Part shown: one piece after another, positions 11,591 to 25,254 of the stretch
Position numbering within the stretch: position 1 is the first letter of the stretch
Layout of the letters: each line of letters starts with the position of its first letter
NCBI GenBank assembly: GCA_963969495.1
Contig: OZ018333.1
Coordinates: forward strand, 13,935,420 to 13,999,419
DNA: 64,000 nucleotides
Reading direction: 5' to 3'
From: Ceratothoa steindachneri
Taxonomy: Eukaryota; Arthropoda; Malacostraca; Isopoda; Cymothoidae
Translations under genes and position numbers: made by a program
Notes under the pieces: model-generated
The model's input: the letters and a program-made list of their open reading frames with translations, nothing else
The model's database searches: none
Told to the model about the DNA's origin: nothing

Positions 11591-14500
11591 TGGGCTTTTA
11601 TGTACTTAAGTTAATCCTTAACTGATTATGTGCATCCTATGATATCAAACGGATATTTCCACTCCAACTTCACCATGTACTGGGGAGATATGATTGAGCT
11701 TTTTAAAATCTGTTCTCGGGTATATAAGTTGGATTTTAGCAACTTATGTTATAGGACTAGGGGTCACCACTTAAAAATTAAAAAACAGGTGTGGATCACC
11801 TTTGATAGGCCCTTGTGGCTTTTGTCATCCGTGAAATTATGTTATGTTAAGTTGAAATATGACTTAAAAGAAGTTGTAAAGGTTGTTTAAAGGGAAAGAT
11901 CGAAAATATTTGGAATATCTGTGGATCAGAGAATCTTTGGTTAATAATTATTTAAATAGTTTGGTTAACAGCTACTTTAGCAATAAGGGATTTTATATCA
12001 AAACTAGCTGTTTCTTGGGGCATCTTTGTCCTAGAATATCTTTTTGAGATTCATAGGAGTTGCTTATCGTAAATCAATTACATTTAATCGGGGAAAACAG
12101 TTTGACAACAAACTTGGTTCATTTATGACTCGGGAATGGAGCTATGATCGGCCGCGAAGGAATATGGGCCTTATGGATCTCTGGCACACAGTACATTTTG
12201 GCTTGACTACGCGGAGCTTGACTTGATATTCTAATACATACCCAGATAAAGTATGTGTGTGTGTGTGAGAGAGATAAGAGAGTGGTTATGGGGAGAAAAG
12301 TATGTGTGTGTTGATGTTCCCTCCTTTCCACTTCTCCTCTATCTCTTCCTCCTATCTCCAAGAATTAGCCACATTTCTCTCCCTTTCTTATCATGTTCAT
12401 TAATTCCTCCATTGTCCTTTCACTCTCCCTTTTGTCTGCAACTCCCACAGAGTTATACACAACTGTAACTACCAGGGCTGACCCTCCACTTGAGACCCTA
12501 TCTTTGGAGCCTCCCCTCCGAACCCCCTTCATATTTAGTACTCTCATATTTTGTACTCGGTGACGCCGTTTTCAGCAACATAAAACAACTAAATACAAAT
12601 CTCCCTTGGCCCAGGAGACTGGGAGGGGGGGGGGGGCTGGTTTACACTTCGTCCCTCTTGGCTCCGGTTGGGGTAGTGGGCGTGATTCGGCCTCGTTGCT
12701 ATTGCCTTTTAAATTCACCAGTGGTCATTAGGTCTGTGTAAAAAATTGAGCCGATGGAGTACTGATACCCCCTATGGAAGTACTCTGATACCAACATAAT
12801 GTGGAGTACTTGTGTGTCCTATACACAATAAGAAGGAAAAAATCAAGGGAAGAAGCTAAGGGCAGGAAAATGTTAACTGATTTGCAGTATTAAAGAGGAA
12901 AATAAGAATAGAAAACAGAGACTTTCTCTCCCAATGGTTGTGAAGAGATTAAATAGTACACAACTGTGACTACCAGGGCTGACCCTCCTCTTGAGACCCT
13001 AGATGTTTTTAGCCTCCCCTCCGAACCCCTCTCCTATTTAGTACTCCGTTACAACGTTGACAGCAGCGTCAGCCGTCCCGACATTCCAGCTGCACAATAA
13101 AGAAGAGTTTAAAGAGGCGATTGTGGAAATCGCTCCACCCCCTTCCGGGCGGCCCCATAACAGGAAGAGCTGCTGCTCTATTAGTCGAAATTGTCGATTC
13201 CATTCGAAACGTCGATTGCGCCTCTTCAGAAATCCTCTTCCATTATCCTGTCCATTAGTTTCCTCCATTACCATGTCCGTTAAGCACAGCTTATGAATAC
13301 AAAGTTCCTGTTACAACGTTTTCATGCAACGTCCGACACTTGTATACAATTATGGCTTGCACATGGGGACTGGAGAGGGGGGGCCAAACGACCCTATTTG
13401 CTCCTTTGGGGGTTGTGTGCGGGATTCAGCTTCGTTGTTATTGCGTTTTAATTTAACCAGTGGACATTACGTCTGTTTAAAAATCGAATTCGGAGCACTG
13501 CCGACGACGGAGTACTGATATGCCCTATGGAAGTACTCTCAATATCAACACACGCCTAATGTGGAGTACTTGTGTTTCTCTTTGTGGGTACACACCATCC
13601 GCATACCCCCCTGACTCGGAACGGGTGTTTCCGCTATGGTCACGAAGGTTTTATGATCGCTGGTTCGAGTCGCACACACACACACACAGTCTACCAACCG
13701 GATACTACACCATCACTCATCAACTTTCTTACAAATCCGCCCCCCCACAACTTGGGGACGGGGTATATATTAGACGGACAAGCCGCCTGATAATATTACT
13801 ATCATTAATATTATTAAAATATTATTATTATTATTGGCTGAATTAAGTTGATTTATGTTCTTGTGCGGGAATGAGCCAAATTACCGAACTTATTTATTTT
13901 GTTGTGGTTATTTAACCTGACTGATAAATTTGGTGGCAGGAAACTTTGGTTGCCTCTTAAGGTGATTGATTGCTCAGGTCGCCCGGGTCAGTCACACCCT
14001 CACTGCTACTCGGTGAAGTTAACCTTCAGCGCTTTTCTTCGATTCCTGGTTCAAGTGTTCTGCTTCACCTGTAAAAGTGTTAAAACGAAAGGAAATTTCC
14101 TAAGGGTTATACGTTCATGGTGCACTCACGGAACACGTAAATTTGAGAGACATTTTGGAACCCCGGGGAACGTTGGTGAAGGGACCGGACCTCCTTCCTC
14201 AAACCCGCGGGAACGCTGGTGAAGGGACCCTACCTCCTTGCTCAAACCCGCGGGACCGCCCTTCATCGCCGGTCCTTTGAAAAGCTGCTCCCGTAGGGTA
14301 ATGTGCTTGGACAAACTTATTTTATATCATCAACTACCCACCATTATTTGGTTTGACACTATTGGTTGGTGATACCACACACCCTCCAATAGTATTCTTT
14401 TCCCACATCCTGTCTCTATATGTCCAATTCTGAATTTGCATCGATTTCCCTGACCCATATCCTTAAGGATAAAGGATATCCTAAGGATGTTCTTCTTTAG

Positions 14501-16394
14501 TACTGACCCCAACCCTCTTTAGAAGCTCAACTAACTTCGATTTAATGAATCCTACGCTTCCTCTGTCATCCTATGCCATCTCTTATCCTTCTTCTTATTT
14601 CTACTCTTTTATTTCCTTTATTATGTAAATTCTTTCTGTTTCTTTTCGAAGCCCACCTTGTTCTTCCCTTAGGACTCCCACCTTCCTCTATCCACTGATG
14701 TATTGTTCAATTTCCACCACCTTTATCTACCAGGACTACCACGCTTTCCTTCTACTCCTTTGGGACTTTTCTTCCTCCCATACCTTTCTGAATACTGACA
14801 TAATCCTTGCTCTCCCATATTCTTAATTTGTTCCCCATATATTTCATCCCATCTTACATCCTTTATCTTAATTTTTGTCTGCATTTTCTATATCTATCAT
14901 GTAATTTTCCCCTTCCTTCATTTTCTTTCTATTCCTGAACACCATTTCGATATTTGCATTCATGTTCCCATGTAATATTTTTCCTTAATTTGATTCTCTC
15001 TTTTTAACACCATTCCTGCTCATTTTATTATTATATCTTGTCTCCCCCACTTCGTTCCTTGTTGCCTTGTCTTTTCCCTCTTCCTAGGGATAGGAGCTGT
15101 CTAGTTTTCTCTATGTCCCATTTTTATTTTCACTATCTCCCCGGCTATTCTTTTCTGTTCCTTGTATTCTCCCCACTTATCAGTCGAGTTCCCTTTGCTA
15201 CACTTCATTATTCCATTTCTGTCTCCAATTCATCTGGATCTTGTATCCTTCCTTTGTTTTATCACTTCGTCATTCCACCATCCATTTAGTCTTCCTCCTC
15301 TCGCCTCTGGTATCTTCCTGAGGTTACATATCCTTGAAGCATCCCTTTATCTCTCCTTCTAATCCATCTATTGCTGTCTCTTTTGTGCATTGCATTTTCC
15401 CATCTCGCACTGCCATACAGTTATCTGAATCCCCTTTCCGAAATCGCCACCTTCCACGCCTTTTCTCGCTTGGGTTTTCTCTCTTTATTGTGCTCTGTGA
15501 ATCCCCAATCCTCCCCTTTTCCACCAGACTTCCCCGTTTCCTACTCCTCTGCTTCCTATAATATAATCAATCACTATTTTGCCATGTATCTTTCTTTTCC
15601 TAGCTTCTTATAAAGAGGTCACACTACTTCACAAACTCCACGAGCATTCTTCCATTATTCTCTCCATGCCAAATGTGTCTATTATAGTCTCATATTACAA
15701 TTTATTTCTTTCTCTCTCCATTTCCCTCTGTATTTCCTTCAGTATCCTATATTTCTCTAATATAGATGGCCGTGCCTCGCCCTCAACTCCCAGCCATGGT
15801 CCTCCTATAGCAGGAAACAGTTCACCTAGGTGATAGATGCACCTACATTTTAACGTGGAATCCGTACCCATGTGTTTTACTGTTGTTGTTTTTTAGCCCA
15901 ATTTCATTGTGTTATTTGCTGTCCCCTGTTCTAATGTTTGGCCAGAGGAATAGATAGCGTTAAATGTATTAGAAAGAACTGTAAGGAAGAAGGCAGTGTG
16001 TTGCATGTTTCTTCTTGTATCTGTTTTTTTAATCTTAAATGTTCCTTTTCTTTAGTTAATCTTTTTTCGGTTTTATTTTCCTCTTATTTCGGTTAATCAG
16101 GTTAATGTTTCAATGGCTCATGATTCGGTTAGTTTTGTCGTTTTTCGGTGTTTTTAATGTCTCATTCGGGTAAAGCATCTCCGATACAAAAATAATAAAT
16201 TTCTACTCGGGCCCGAAAACCAAAATTTCGATACTTTCTTCAAAAGACTCAATTCATTATATAATTCAATCAAATTTTAATTAGAAAGCGGAAATAATCT
16301 CACCCTAACCTTCCTAGCAATCCTCGTTTATCGTAACCTTCTACCTAATTCCCTCCAAAATTCTAGTTACCTCAATCCTACACACACAAACGCC

Positions 16395-16664
16395 AGGTTG
16401 AATTTTGGTGTTATTGCCACAACGGACGAAAGAAAATTATATCTGAGGTTCAGATTGATGGTTATATGTTTCATACAGATAGGAAAGGAAGAGGGGTGGT
16501 TATTTATATTAATCTCCAGTGTAGCAAAACACTACAATCAAAACAGACTATAACATTATGGCTAGATGTTAAAACGGGAAAGGATAAACTTGTCATAGGA
16601 TTATCATATAGATGACCAAATCTTAGTAAGGAAGCTTCGTATCCTCTGTGGCAGGAGATAAGAA
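16395..16664 (+). pseudogene. CR1-like LINE endonuclease, first half (copy 2)
   Basis: This is the duplicate of the first endonuclease half in copy 1, with the same EVQIDGYMFHTDRKGRG block and the same stop after the YR. A 3-bp difference changes the ITQSLWLDV stretch to ITLWLDV. It is followed directly by the inserted LINE 3' segment. Confidence 0.75.
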
Positions 16665-17289
16665 GAATAAGACATTTTGTTATGATCTTAATGGTAGCTG
16701 GCTAAAAGAACTTTCCGAGGAAAAAGACTTGGGAGTAATTATCTCTAGTGATGCTAAGGTTCACAAACAATGTCTTGAGGCAAGGAACCGGGGTAATAAA
16801 ATGTTGGGGGGAATAATCAGGAGGAATGTGAGCTATAAAAGCAGGGAAGTAATCTGTATAATTCATATGTTAGGCAACACATTGAATATTGCCCTCATGC
16901 TTGGGCCCCTTATCAAGTGTAGGGTTTGGACATGGTTGAGGGGGTTCGACGAAGAGCTACCAAGCTTATTCCAGGACTCAGTAGGAGGAGGTATGACGAA
17001 AGATTGAAGGAGTTACACATGTTTTCTATTAGGCGTAGGTTTCTTAGGGGTGATATGTTCATACCTATAAGATATTTAGATAATGTGAGCAGGATACTCT
17101 TTCGGATTCTTTTGAAAGGTCAGGTGTGAGGGTAACATGGGTTCATGACAGGAAACTACTACTAAAGAGGTCTAGGTTAAATATTAGTAAAACCTTTTTA
17201 CAGCCAGAGAGTGGTAGATTTTTGGTATGATTTGCCTAGAGAGGTGGATAATAGTCATTCACTTGGGTTTTTAAAAATAGGATCGACAG
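16665..17289 (+). pseudogene. CR1-like LINE RT C-terminus (copy 2, cut by element I)
   Basis: The same RT C-terminal segment as in copy 1, with a better-preserved reading EEKDLGVIISSDAKV and LGGIIRRNVSYKSRE in one frame and RRATKLIPGLSRRRYDERLK in another. A frameshift separates the two. The segment ends at 17289 where the TGTAG of the element I LTR starts, about 570 bp before the corresponding RT end plus UTR would finish. Confidence 0.75.
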
Positions 17290-18959
17290 TGTAGAAGAAT
17301 CGTCCCCCCCCCCGTTCTCTCGTGGTGGAGTCACGAGGCGGTTACCGCAAAGACATCCGGCCCCAGGCATCGTCGGGTCAAGCGCGTAACCGCAACGCCG
17401 CACCACTCGTCGCTATGAAAGACCTAAAGGTTAAAATGCAAGATCTCCCCCAGGAGAGTGAGATTCAATTTCACGTCAAATAAAAAATTGAAGACGCGTT
17501 TCTCTCAAGTTCGAAGGCTAACGAGGAGCCGATGTAAGACTTGGTGAGAAAACCCGTTTGGAATAAGAACCCTCCTGGGCCCATCCCCAAGACTCTCCCT
17601 TCATCATACCCCTTCCCCAGTTGGGTGACGAGGTATAAATAAGAAACACTGAGGAAAATCGTGGTAGAATACGTCAGTCTCCAGGTGACGAAGTCCTCGG
17701 ATTAAGACCCCGGGCTACCGATACTGGATAGGTAGAATACGTCAGTCTCCAGGTGACGAAGTCCCCGGATTAAGATCGAGCTACCGAGACTGGACAAGTA
17801 GATTACTTGGCTCGCCAGTCCAAGAAGTACCCTGCAAGAGAGGCAGGGCTACCTACCTTAAGGGGCTAAGAAGCAGCTCATCTTCGAGCTAGGCCCTGGT
17901 TATGAAACCGAACGTTAAGTTAACTTGTTCAAGTTCAACTTACTCTCGTCAGAGAGACTCCTCATATCCTGGTGCATCTTAAACACCAGGGGTATTCCTC
18001 GTCCTTGAGGAATTAAGAAAAGGAAAAGGCTCCTTCTCGAGCCCGTTACTCGGTGTCCACACCAAACTCATAAGTTAACTTGGTTGAGGAACCAAGTTCA
18101 ATTTATTCTCGTCAGAGAAACCCCCCTCCGTTATCCTTGCCCTTGAGGAAGGCTGGAAATAAGAAGAAGCTCATCCTCCAGCTAGTTCCTGGTTACCAAA
18201 CCGACCTTCAAGTTCTACTTATTCTCGCCAGAGAAACCCCCCTCCGCTATCCTCGCTCTTGAAGAAGACCCTCCCCGAGTTCAGTCCTTGCCCATGAGGA
18301 ATTAAGTAACGAAGGAGAAAAGCTCCCCCTCAAGCTCGTTACTCGGTGGTCACACATAACTCCAAGTTAACTTGGTTTAAGAACCAAGTTCGACTTACTC
18401 TCGCCAGAGAGACCACGCCTACCTTGGTGCCGCCTAAAGCACCTTGATTGTTCTTGTCCTTGAACAACAACCCCCATGAATACCGTGTTGACCCCCATCT
18501 GCTACCCTCACCAAAAGTACCTCGTGATCTCGACCACCTCCATCCGGCCGGTCGGCACGCGTCGTGGAGCCAATAACATTCTTGAGGTATTTAAACTCCA
18601 GTAGAGTCAGAGTCAATAAGCTTAAATCTTGTATATTGAAGTGCCTAGCGAATTTAACCAATTTTTGAGGGGCAAGTTAATTAAAATAATTATTGTGTAT
18701 TATAATATTCGGAGTATTTCTGTGGTTAATGGTGAATTTTTGTGTATTAAATTGTTAAAGTTAAAATATAAGTTTATTTGGGGAATTATTGTGCGTTTCT
18801 CTATATCCTTACGTTTTTCCAACGTCTCTTCTTTAAAATAACAATATTAGCACTCTTAGAACAAAGCCTACTTCATCAAAGAAGTATATCATTACCCAAA
18901 GAATACCACGACAACAGCGGATTGTGTGTAGAAAGATGAAAAAGGGACATTCTCCTACA
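17290..18959 (+). repeat. Element I 5' LTR
   Basis: It starts TGTAGAAGAAT and ends CTCCTACA, with imperfect terminal inversion. It is alignable with 21052-22576 through the shared ggtggagtcacgaggcggtta, gacctgaaggttaaaatgc-type and gttaacttggtt blocks. A 68-70-bp segment (gaatacgtcagtctccaggt) is tandemly duplicated at 17661 and 17731 but single in the 3' LTR. About four imperfect copies of a block of roughly 130 bp (aagttaacttg, cttactctcgccagagaga) occupy 17920-18420. A second LTR/leader-like junction follows at 18985-19040. Confidence 0.8.
17634..17640 (+). promoter_or_regulatory. TATA-like box in element I 5' LTR
   Basis: TATAAAT within ggtataaataag, conserved at 21391-21397 in the other LTR despite divergence around it. 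Position about 345 bp into the LTR fits a U3/R boundary promoter. Assignment is by motif only. Confidence 0.45.
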
Positions 18960-18965
18960 TAAAAG

Positions 18966-18973
18966 TGGTATCA
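18966..18973 (+). promoter_or_regulatory. Candidate primer-binding site of element I
   Basis: TGGTATCA lies six bases after the LTR end at 18959. Element II has TGGTATCAAG in the equivalent place, so the two elements probably share a primer tRNA. I do not assign the tRNA. A diverged second copy of this junction (ggtgtcaggtttg) follows at about 19025-19038. Confidence 0.5.
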
Positions 18974-19322
18974 GGTGTGGAGTGATCAAAAAAAGGGGGG
19001 GGCATTCTACGACATTTCAAAAGGGGTGTCAGGTTTGTAGGTTTTATATTAGAAAGAACTCAGCAGTGTCAAATTAAGGGAGAGCTAACACGTAAAGGAA
19101 TATCAGGAATAAGAGAATAATTGACGAGAGGAAAATTGGTAGAGTTAGGGGTGGAAACAATCTGAAGGTAATTCTTATGCCAAGTGGTAAATTTGTTGTC
19201 GGAGTGGTACTTCAATCAACATAGTAGTGGGATTAAGGGTAAGTTATGCTGAGCGCTACCTGGTGAGTGGTGGCATAATTACCTGAGAATACAAAAAGGA
19301 AAAATCGACGGACAAACACAAA

Positions 19323-20423
19323 ATGGATCCGGTCGAAAGATTTTATCAACAAGCCCAAAGTCTGGGACTTGAAGGCACAGAGATGCATGACTACGTCATG
19401 GCAGAACTAAGAATAGATTGTGAAGAAGAGAAAAGAGTTTTGGATAGAGAAGAAGAACAAGAATTAATAAAGTTTGATAGAGAAACAGAGGATATAATAA
19501 GAGAGGATAAAAGAGAATGTGAATCAATGGAAATACGCATGAACCGAAAAAGGGAAGAAGACCGAATACAGCGGAAAATCGAAATAGAGGAAAGAAGATT
19601 CTCAAGCGGAAATAAAATAAACGAAAGAATAAGAGAGTTGAAAAGAGAAGCAAAAGAATTCAGAATAAGGATAGAAAGGGAAGATGAAGCAAGAAGAACC
19701 CGACGCGAAAACGAAATAGCGAAAGCAGAAAAAGCTGCCGAGGAAAGGAGAATGAAGAGGAAAAAAGAGTCGAAAGAGAGGAGAATAAAGATTCAAAAAG
19801 AAATTGATGAAAGAAGAATAGAGAGGGAAAAAGAACTTGCTCAAGCTGAAAGAGAAGAGAGAGGAGGAGAAAAGGAAAGATTGCTCGCACTCGAAAGAGC
19901 ACCTATCGAGAATCTGATAGAGGTCGAGGAAGATGTAGCTCGGCCTGGACCTAAGAAAGGACCATTGAGTGAAACCCAGCCAAATGGGGTAACGATGGAA
20001 GAAGTAGAAAGTAGGGATGAGGTAACGGCAGGAGTACCAAAGGGAGAACCCACGAGGAGAACCCAGCCAAATGGGGTTATCAGGGAAGAAGTAGAAGGTA
20101 GGGTAGAGGTACGAGCAGGTGTACCTGAGGAACTACCTACGAAGAGAACCGAGTCAAATGAGTTGACAAGGAAGGATGAAAGAGGTGTTATTGAAATACA
20201 CCCAGGTAAGACTAATCAAATGGTAGACACGGATGAGTATCCCCTACCCCTAGTAGTCTCCTTCCCGAACGGAACGTCCACGGAGTTACCGCTAAATCGC
20301 CAAGTCGTAGTGAGCGCCACGCCCATTAACGACCTCGCAGAGAAAAGTTTTTTTCGACCCCCAAAGATCGGACACACACTTGATCTTACAGTGTACCTTG
20401 ATAAAGAAGGATTATGGGACTGA
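19323..20423 (+). CDS. Gag-like protein of element I, N-terminal coiled-coil type
   Basis: An open frame of 366 aa starting at ATG. Residues 1-32 (MDPVERFYQQAQSLGLEG, then a YVM segment) match the Gag N-terminus of element II, which has the same F..A.(Q/E)SLGL.G.EL..YV pattern. Residues 33-190 are extremely rich in E, R and K with heptad spacing, so a long charged helix or coiled coil is expected. Residues 200-290 hold two to three degenerate repeats around TQPNGV and EEVE. The capsid core and zinc knuckle that should follow are absent, and the frame runs out where pol has been deleted. Its role is presumably self-assembly, but that is inference. Confidence 0.7.
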   Translation: MDPVERFYQQAQSLGLEGTEMHDYVMAELRIDCEEEKRVLDREEEQELIKFDRETEDIIREDKRECESMEIRMNRKREEDRIQRKIEIEERRFSSGNKINERIRELKREAKEFRIRIEREDEARRTRRENEIAKAEKAAEERRMKRKKESKERRIKIQKEIDERRIEREKELAQAEREERGGEKERLLALERAPIENLIEVEEDVARPGPKKGPLSETQPNGVTMEEVESRDEVTAGVPKGEPTRRTQPNGVIREEVEGRVEVRAGVPEELPTKRTESNELTRKDERGVIEIHPGKTNQMVDTDEYPLPLVVSFPNGTSTELPLNRQVVVSATPINDLAEKSFFRPPKIGHTLDLTVYLDKEGLWD

Positions 20424-20706
20424 AGTTTTCATAAATTATGCCCCGCCGCAACAGGCCGCTCTAGCCATAATGTTCAGTTTAAAGGTAGTCAAGTACCATA
20501 AGAAGGGTAATTCGAGTAGGTTGAAATACCGCTACCATTTAGTAACATACTTGGGTAGACTCAATAATCCGAACGGCCGACTCAGGCGCGGTAAAGTATT
20601 GGTCTTAGAGCACCATTTTAGTATCAGCTACATCAAAGGAGCCGATAAAGTACCGCTGCTCTATAGGCGGAGACGAAATAGCATTGAGGGTTATTTCAGT
20701 ACCTAA
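20424..20706 (+). pseudogene. RNase H C-terminal remnant of element I
   Basis: In a different frame from Gag, the stretch VTYLGRLNNPNGRLRR and then FSISYIKGADKVP aligns with the end of the element II RNase H (AYIRYVRHSNGRIMRW, FKINYIKGSDNQVADALSR). The catalytic Asp and the ADALSR signature are lost. It shows that element I descends from a full element of the element II type by a large internal deletion. Confidence 0.7.
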
Positions 20707-21051
20707 TAAGCGTGAAACCATGTTTTCATTTGTTTTTCTTGTTAATATTTATCGGTAGGATTTAAGTTCTCAAAAGCTTAGAAATGTAAGGAAGTAGCTT
20801 GTTTTGTTGTTTTTTTATGCGGGTAATCGACGAATTAAAGTTTTATTGTTTTCATGTAAAATTGTATTGCGAGTAGGTCTAGTTCGACACATTGCGTGTG
20901 TAAACGCGTGCGAGGGCGCTCATGTGTAAGGAAACTTAATGTCAGAGAGGGCTCAAAGAAATACAACTTTGCTAATCTCGACTAGGAAGAGTTAGTTGTT
21001 TTGAGTTCCCTGGAGTCCCCCACCCCCCATTAATTTCTTCGATGGGAGGTG
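20707..21051. other. Element I 3' untranslated region with polypurine tract
   Basis: About 345 bp without coding potential. It ends in the purine-rich gatgggaggtg (21041-21051) directly before the 3' LTR, the expected plus-strand priming site. Confidence 0.6.
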
Positions 21052-22896
<1,845 letters not shown>

Positions 22897-23525
22897 TGTC
22901 GTAGAATAGGCTCTCAACGATATACCATATATAACTATTCGTTGAGGGAATTATTCTAATATTTCGAGTGCGTGGTAATCTGATTAACCGAGGTTAGTCC
23001 AAAGGGGATGGGGGGCCTGGAGAGGCTTATTAATCTTCAATATGCTTAAGAAGTGGAACGAGGCGCAAGGGCGTCGCGAAGGGCACAAACCTTGGCACTC
23101 AAGGGATATTGTCCTCTTCTGGACAATAAGGGGATTCTCGAGGTAGAGAGTTCCTAGGTGCACCTTGGAGACCGGATCGGCGTGATGCCTCACGAAGATA
23201 ATCAGGATCTGATCTGCTTCAATCGGGAAAAGCTATATATAAGTACCCGCGGCCGTCTCCATTGCGTTGGGGATAATTGAGTGGGGGACTTCGGGGGAAT
23301 GCCCCGGTCGCGCCTTGGAAAATACCTTATCTGCCCATAAGCCTAACTCAATCTAGCGAGATCGACGTATGGAGGCAAAATGAGGGAATAAACCTCCTTG
23401 ATTAAATATTGGCTATGGTGGGCGATAACGCGCTCTGCTTCCTCTCGCAGATGCACGTGGGTAGCATGTGTTTCTAAATATGTGATAGCGGCTGAATTTA
23501 AGCGGTCCCAGACCGTTCTATCACA
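22897..23525 (-). repeat. Element II 3' LTR
   Basis: Plus-strand edges are TGTCGTAGAA and TTCTATCACA, which are nearly perfect inverted termini. It aligns with 36530-37880, but a segment of about 730 bp present in the right LTR (36700-37431) is missing here. The internal side continues as ctcctccattccagggg, which on the minus strand is a polypurine tract immediately before the LTR. Confidence 0.85.
23233..23242 (-). promoter_or_regulatory. TATA-like box in element II 3' LTR
   Basis: The minus strand reads ACTTATATATAGC, conserved at 37588-37597 in the other LTR. This is a plausible core promoter by motif and conservation only. Confidence 0.45.
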
Positions 23526-23945
23526 CTCCTCCATTCCAGGGGAAGTTGTCACTTCGAAAAAAGAAAATGAAGGGACAACCACAGAGCTCCGCTTGGAGAA
23601 CTCACTTTCTTGCATCGACCGTACCTTCATGCACCTATCTAGTATTACCTCAATACATATGATTATGTTGATCATTTGATTATAGGGAAAACTAACCTTT
23701 AATACAAACTTAACCATAAAAGAGACATGGAACAATGAAATAATATAAAATTAGTACATATGGGACAAAAGAATTTATACGTAATTTAATGGGTACAAAT
23801 ATATACACATACGAGAAAAAAAATTAGACATTGAGCCACAAAATTCAGACATATACATTAACTAATTATATTAAAAGAGAATCGAATTTAAGTCGTACAA
23901 GACGGTATATACATACATGGAGATCCTAATCCTACGAATTACAAC
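23526..23945. other. Element II 3' untranslated region
   Basis: 420 bp between the pol stop and the 3' LTR, with a polypurine tract on the minus strand at 23526-23542. No integrase is encoded here, which is the key negative evidence for the Gmr1-like order. A 130-codon minus-strand frame (23343-23735) runs from here into the LTR but resembles nothing I know. Confidence 0.6.
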
Positions 23946-25240
23946 TTAATCTACACTATTTGGTAACGCATTCCTACTGAGTGCATCAGCGACCTGATTA
24001 TCGGAACCTTTTATGTAATTTATCTTAAATTGGTACTCTTGCAAGAGTAGACTCCAGCGCATAATTCGGCCATTGGAGTGTCGTACATACCGAATATAGG
24101 CCAACGGACGGTGGTCAGTTCCTATCTGAAATTCTTTTCCTATCAAATACATTTTAAACTTGTCAATAACCCAAATAATCGCTAGAGCTTCCTTCTCTAG
24201 AGTGGCGTATCTCTTTTCGCGGGGTAATAACTGGCGACTAGCATATGCAACTGGATGACTCGTTCCGTCATCCTCATATTGAAGGAGTACACCTCCAATG
24301 CCCTCGTTGCTCGCGTCGGTCTTAATCTCAAAGGATTTTTCCGGGTTGGGCAACTTCGAAATGGGGGCAGAAATGAGCTTACTCTTGAGCTGATTAAAAT
24401 GAGAAACAGCGACATCATTCCAATGTAGTCGATTGGGGGAATTCTTTTTTAAAAGGGTGCTGAGGGGCGTCGAAATTGCAGCGAAATTCGGGACAAATCG
24501 CCGATAGTAAGAAGATGATCCTAGGAATGATCTTAATTGCTTCTTAGTATTCGGGAGGGGCATGTCGGCGATTGCCTTAATCGTGTCCTCCTGTGGACCT
24601 AACTGGCTTTGTCCTATTTTAAAACCCAAGTATTTTATGGTTTCGTGGGCAAAATGGCATTTGCTGGGGCCAATGGTGAGGCCATTTTCGCGCAGTCACT
24701 CGAAGAGAGCTAATGGGGTGGTTAAATGATGACTCCATTCACGAGTAGCAACGTAGACTTTATTGAAGTAAAAGGAGACATTTGAAAGTCCATCTAACAA
24801 CCTTCTCATGAGACGGTTATAGTTACTACAAGCGGTCACGAGGCCAAAAGGAAGGCGCTTAAATTGCATTAAGCCTTTCTCAGTTGCAAAGACGGTATAT
24901 GCTTTCACATCGGGCCGGAGGGGAATTTGGTAATACGCCTTGCACAAATTAAGTTCTGAGATGAACTTGGCGTCTTCAAAAAGGTGGAGGTTTTGATCTA
25001 CCAACGGGATTGGATTGGCCTCGAACACAGTTACCGAATTTAACTTCCGGAAGTCGATTCACATCCGATAAGAGCCATCACGTTTCTTGACCATGACGAT
25101 TGGGGAACAATAACTAGAGGTGGAAGGTTCTATTATATCTAAACCAATCAAATTATCGACTTAGGCGTTAAAAGCTTGGCGTAAATGAATCGGCATGGGA
25201 TGTGGTTTTGAACGGACAGGTTCTAAGGTCGTTAATTTAA
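23946..25240 (-). pseudogene. Element II reverse transcriptase and RNase H
   Basis: In order on the minus strand: SPIVMVKKRDGSYRM (25130-25060, before an in-frame stop), a block with NLCKAYYQIPL and LPFGL (25028-24696), YLGFKIGQ, FLGSSSYYRRFVPNF, then RNase H with IKTDASNEGIGGVL, EKEALAIIW, IGTDHRPLAY and NQVADALSR, and a stop 8 codons later at 23946. The RT active site reads YFNKVYV where family members have a YxDD block, so polymerase activity is lost. A stop and frame breaks separate the RT pieces. The 227-codon thumb/RNase H frame is intact. Confidence 0.88.
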
Positions 25241-25254
25241 TATCATGCTTGAAA

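Larger units (their letters stand above)
9481..17289. repeat. Tandem segmental duplication, copy 2 (truncated)
   Basis: This repeats positions 1 to about 7821 of copy 1 and stops abruptly where the LTR of element I begins. The last 1.6 kb of the unit (the LINE 3' UTR, the second endonuclease half and the minisatellite) does not reappear after element I. Either the insertion was accompanied by a deletion or the assembly jumps at the (AT)n tract at 22577-22676. Confidence 0.93.

Noticed and set aside
19396..19902. Phe/Leu-rich minus-strand frames suggesting membrane proteins
   Set aside because: They are the complement of the Glu/Arg/Lys codons of the element I Gag, so hydrophobicity is an artefact.
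23343..23735. 130-codon minus-strand frame spanning the element II 3' UTR and LTR
   Set aside because: The other LTR has a stop in this frame, and the sequence crosses the polypurine tract. No recognisable domain.
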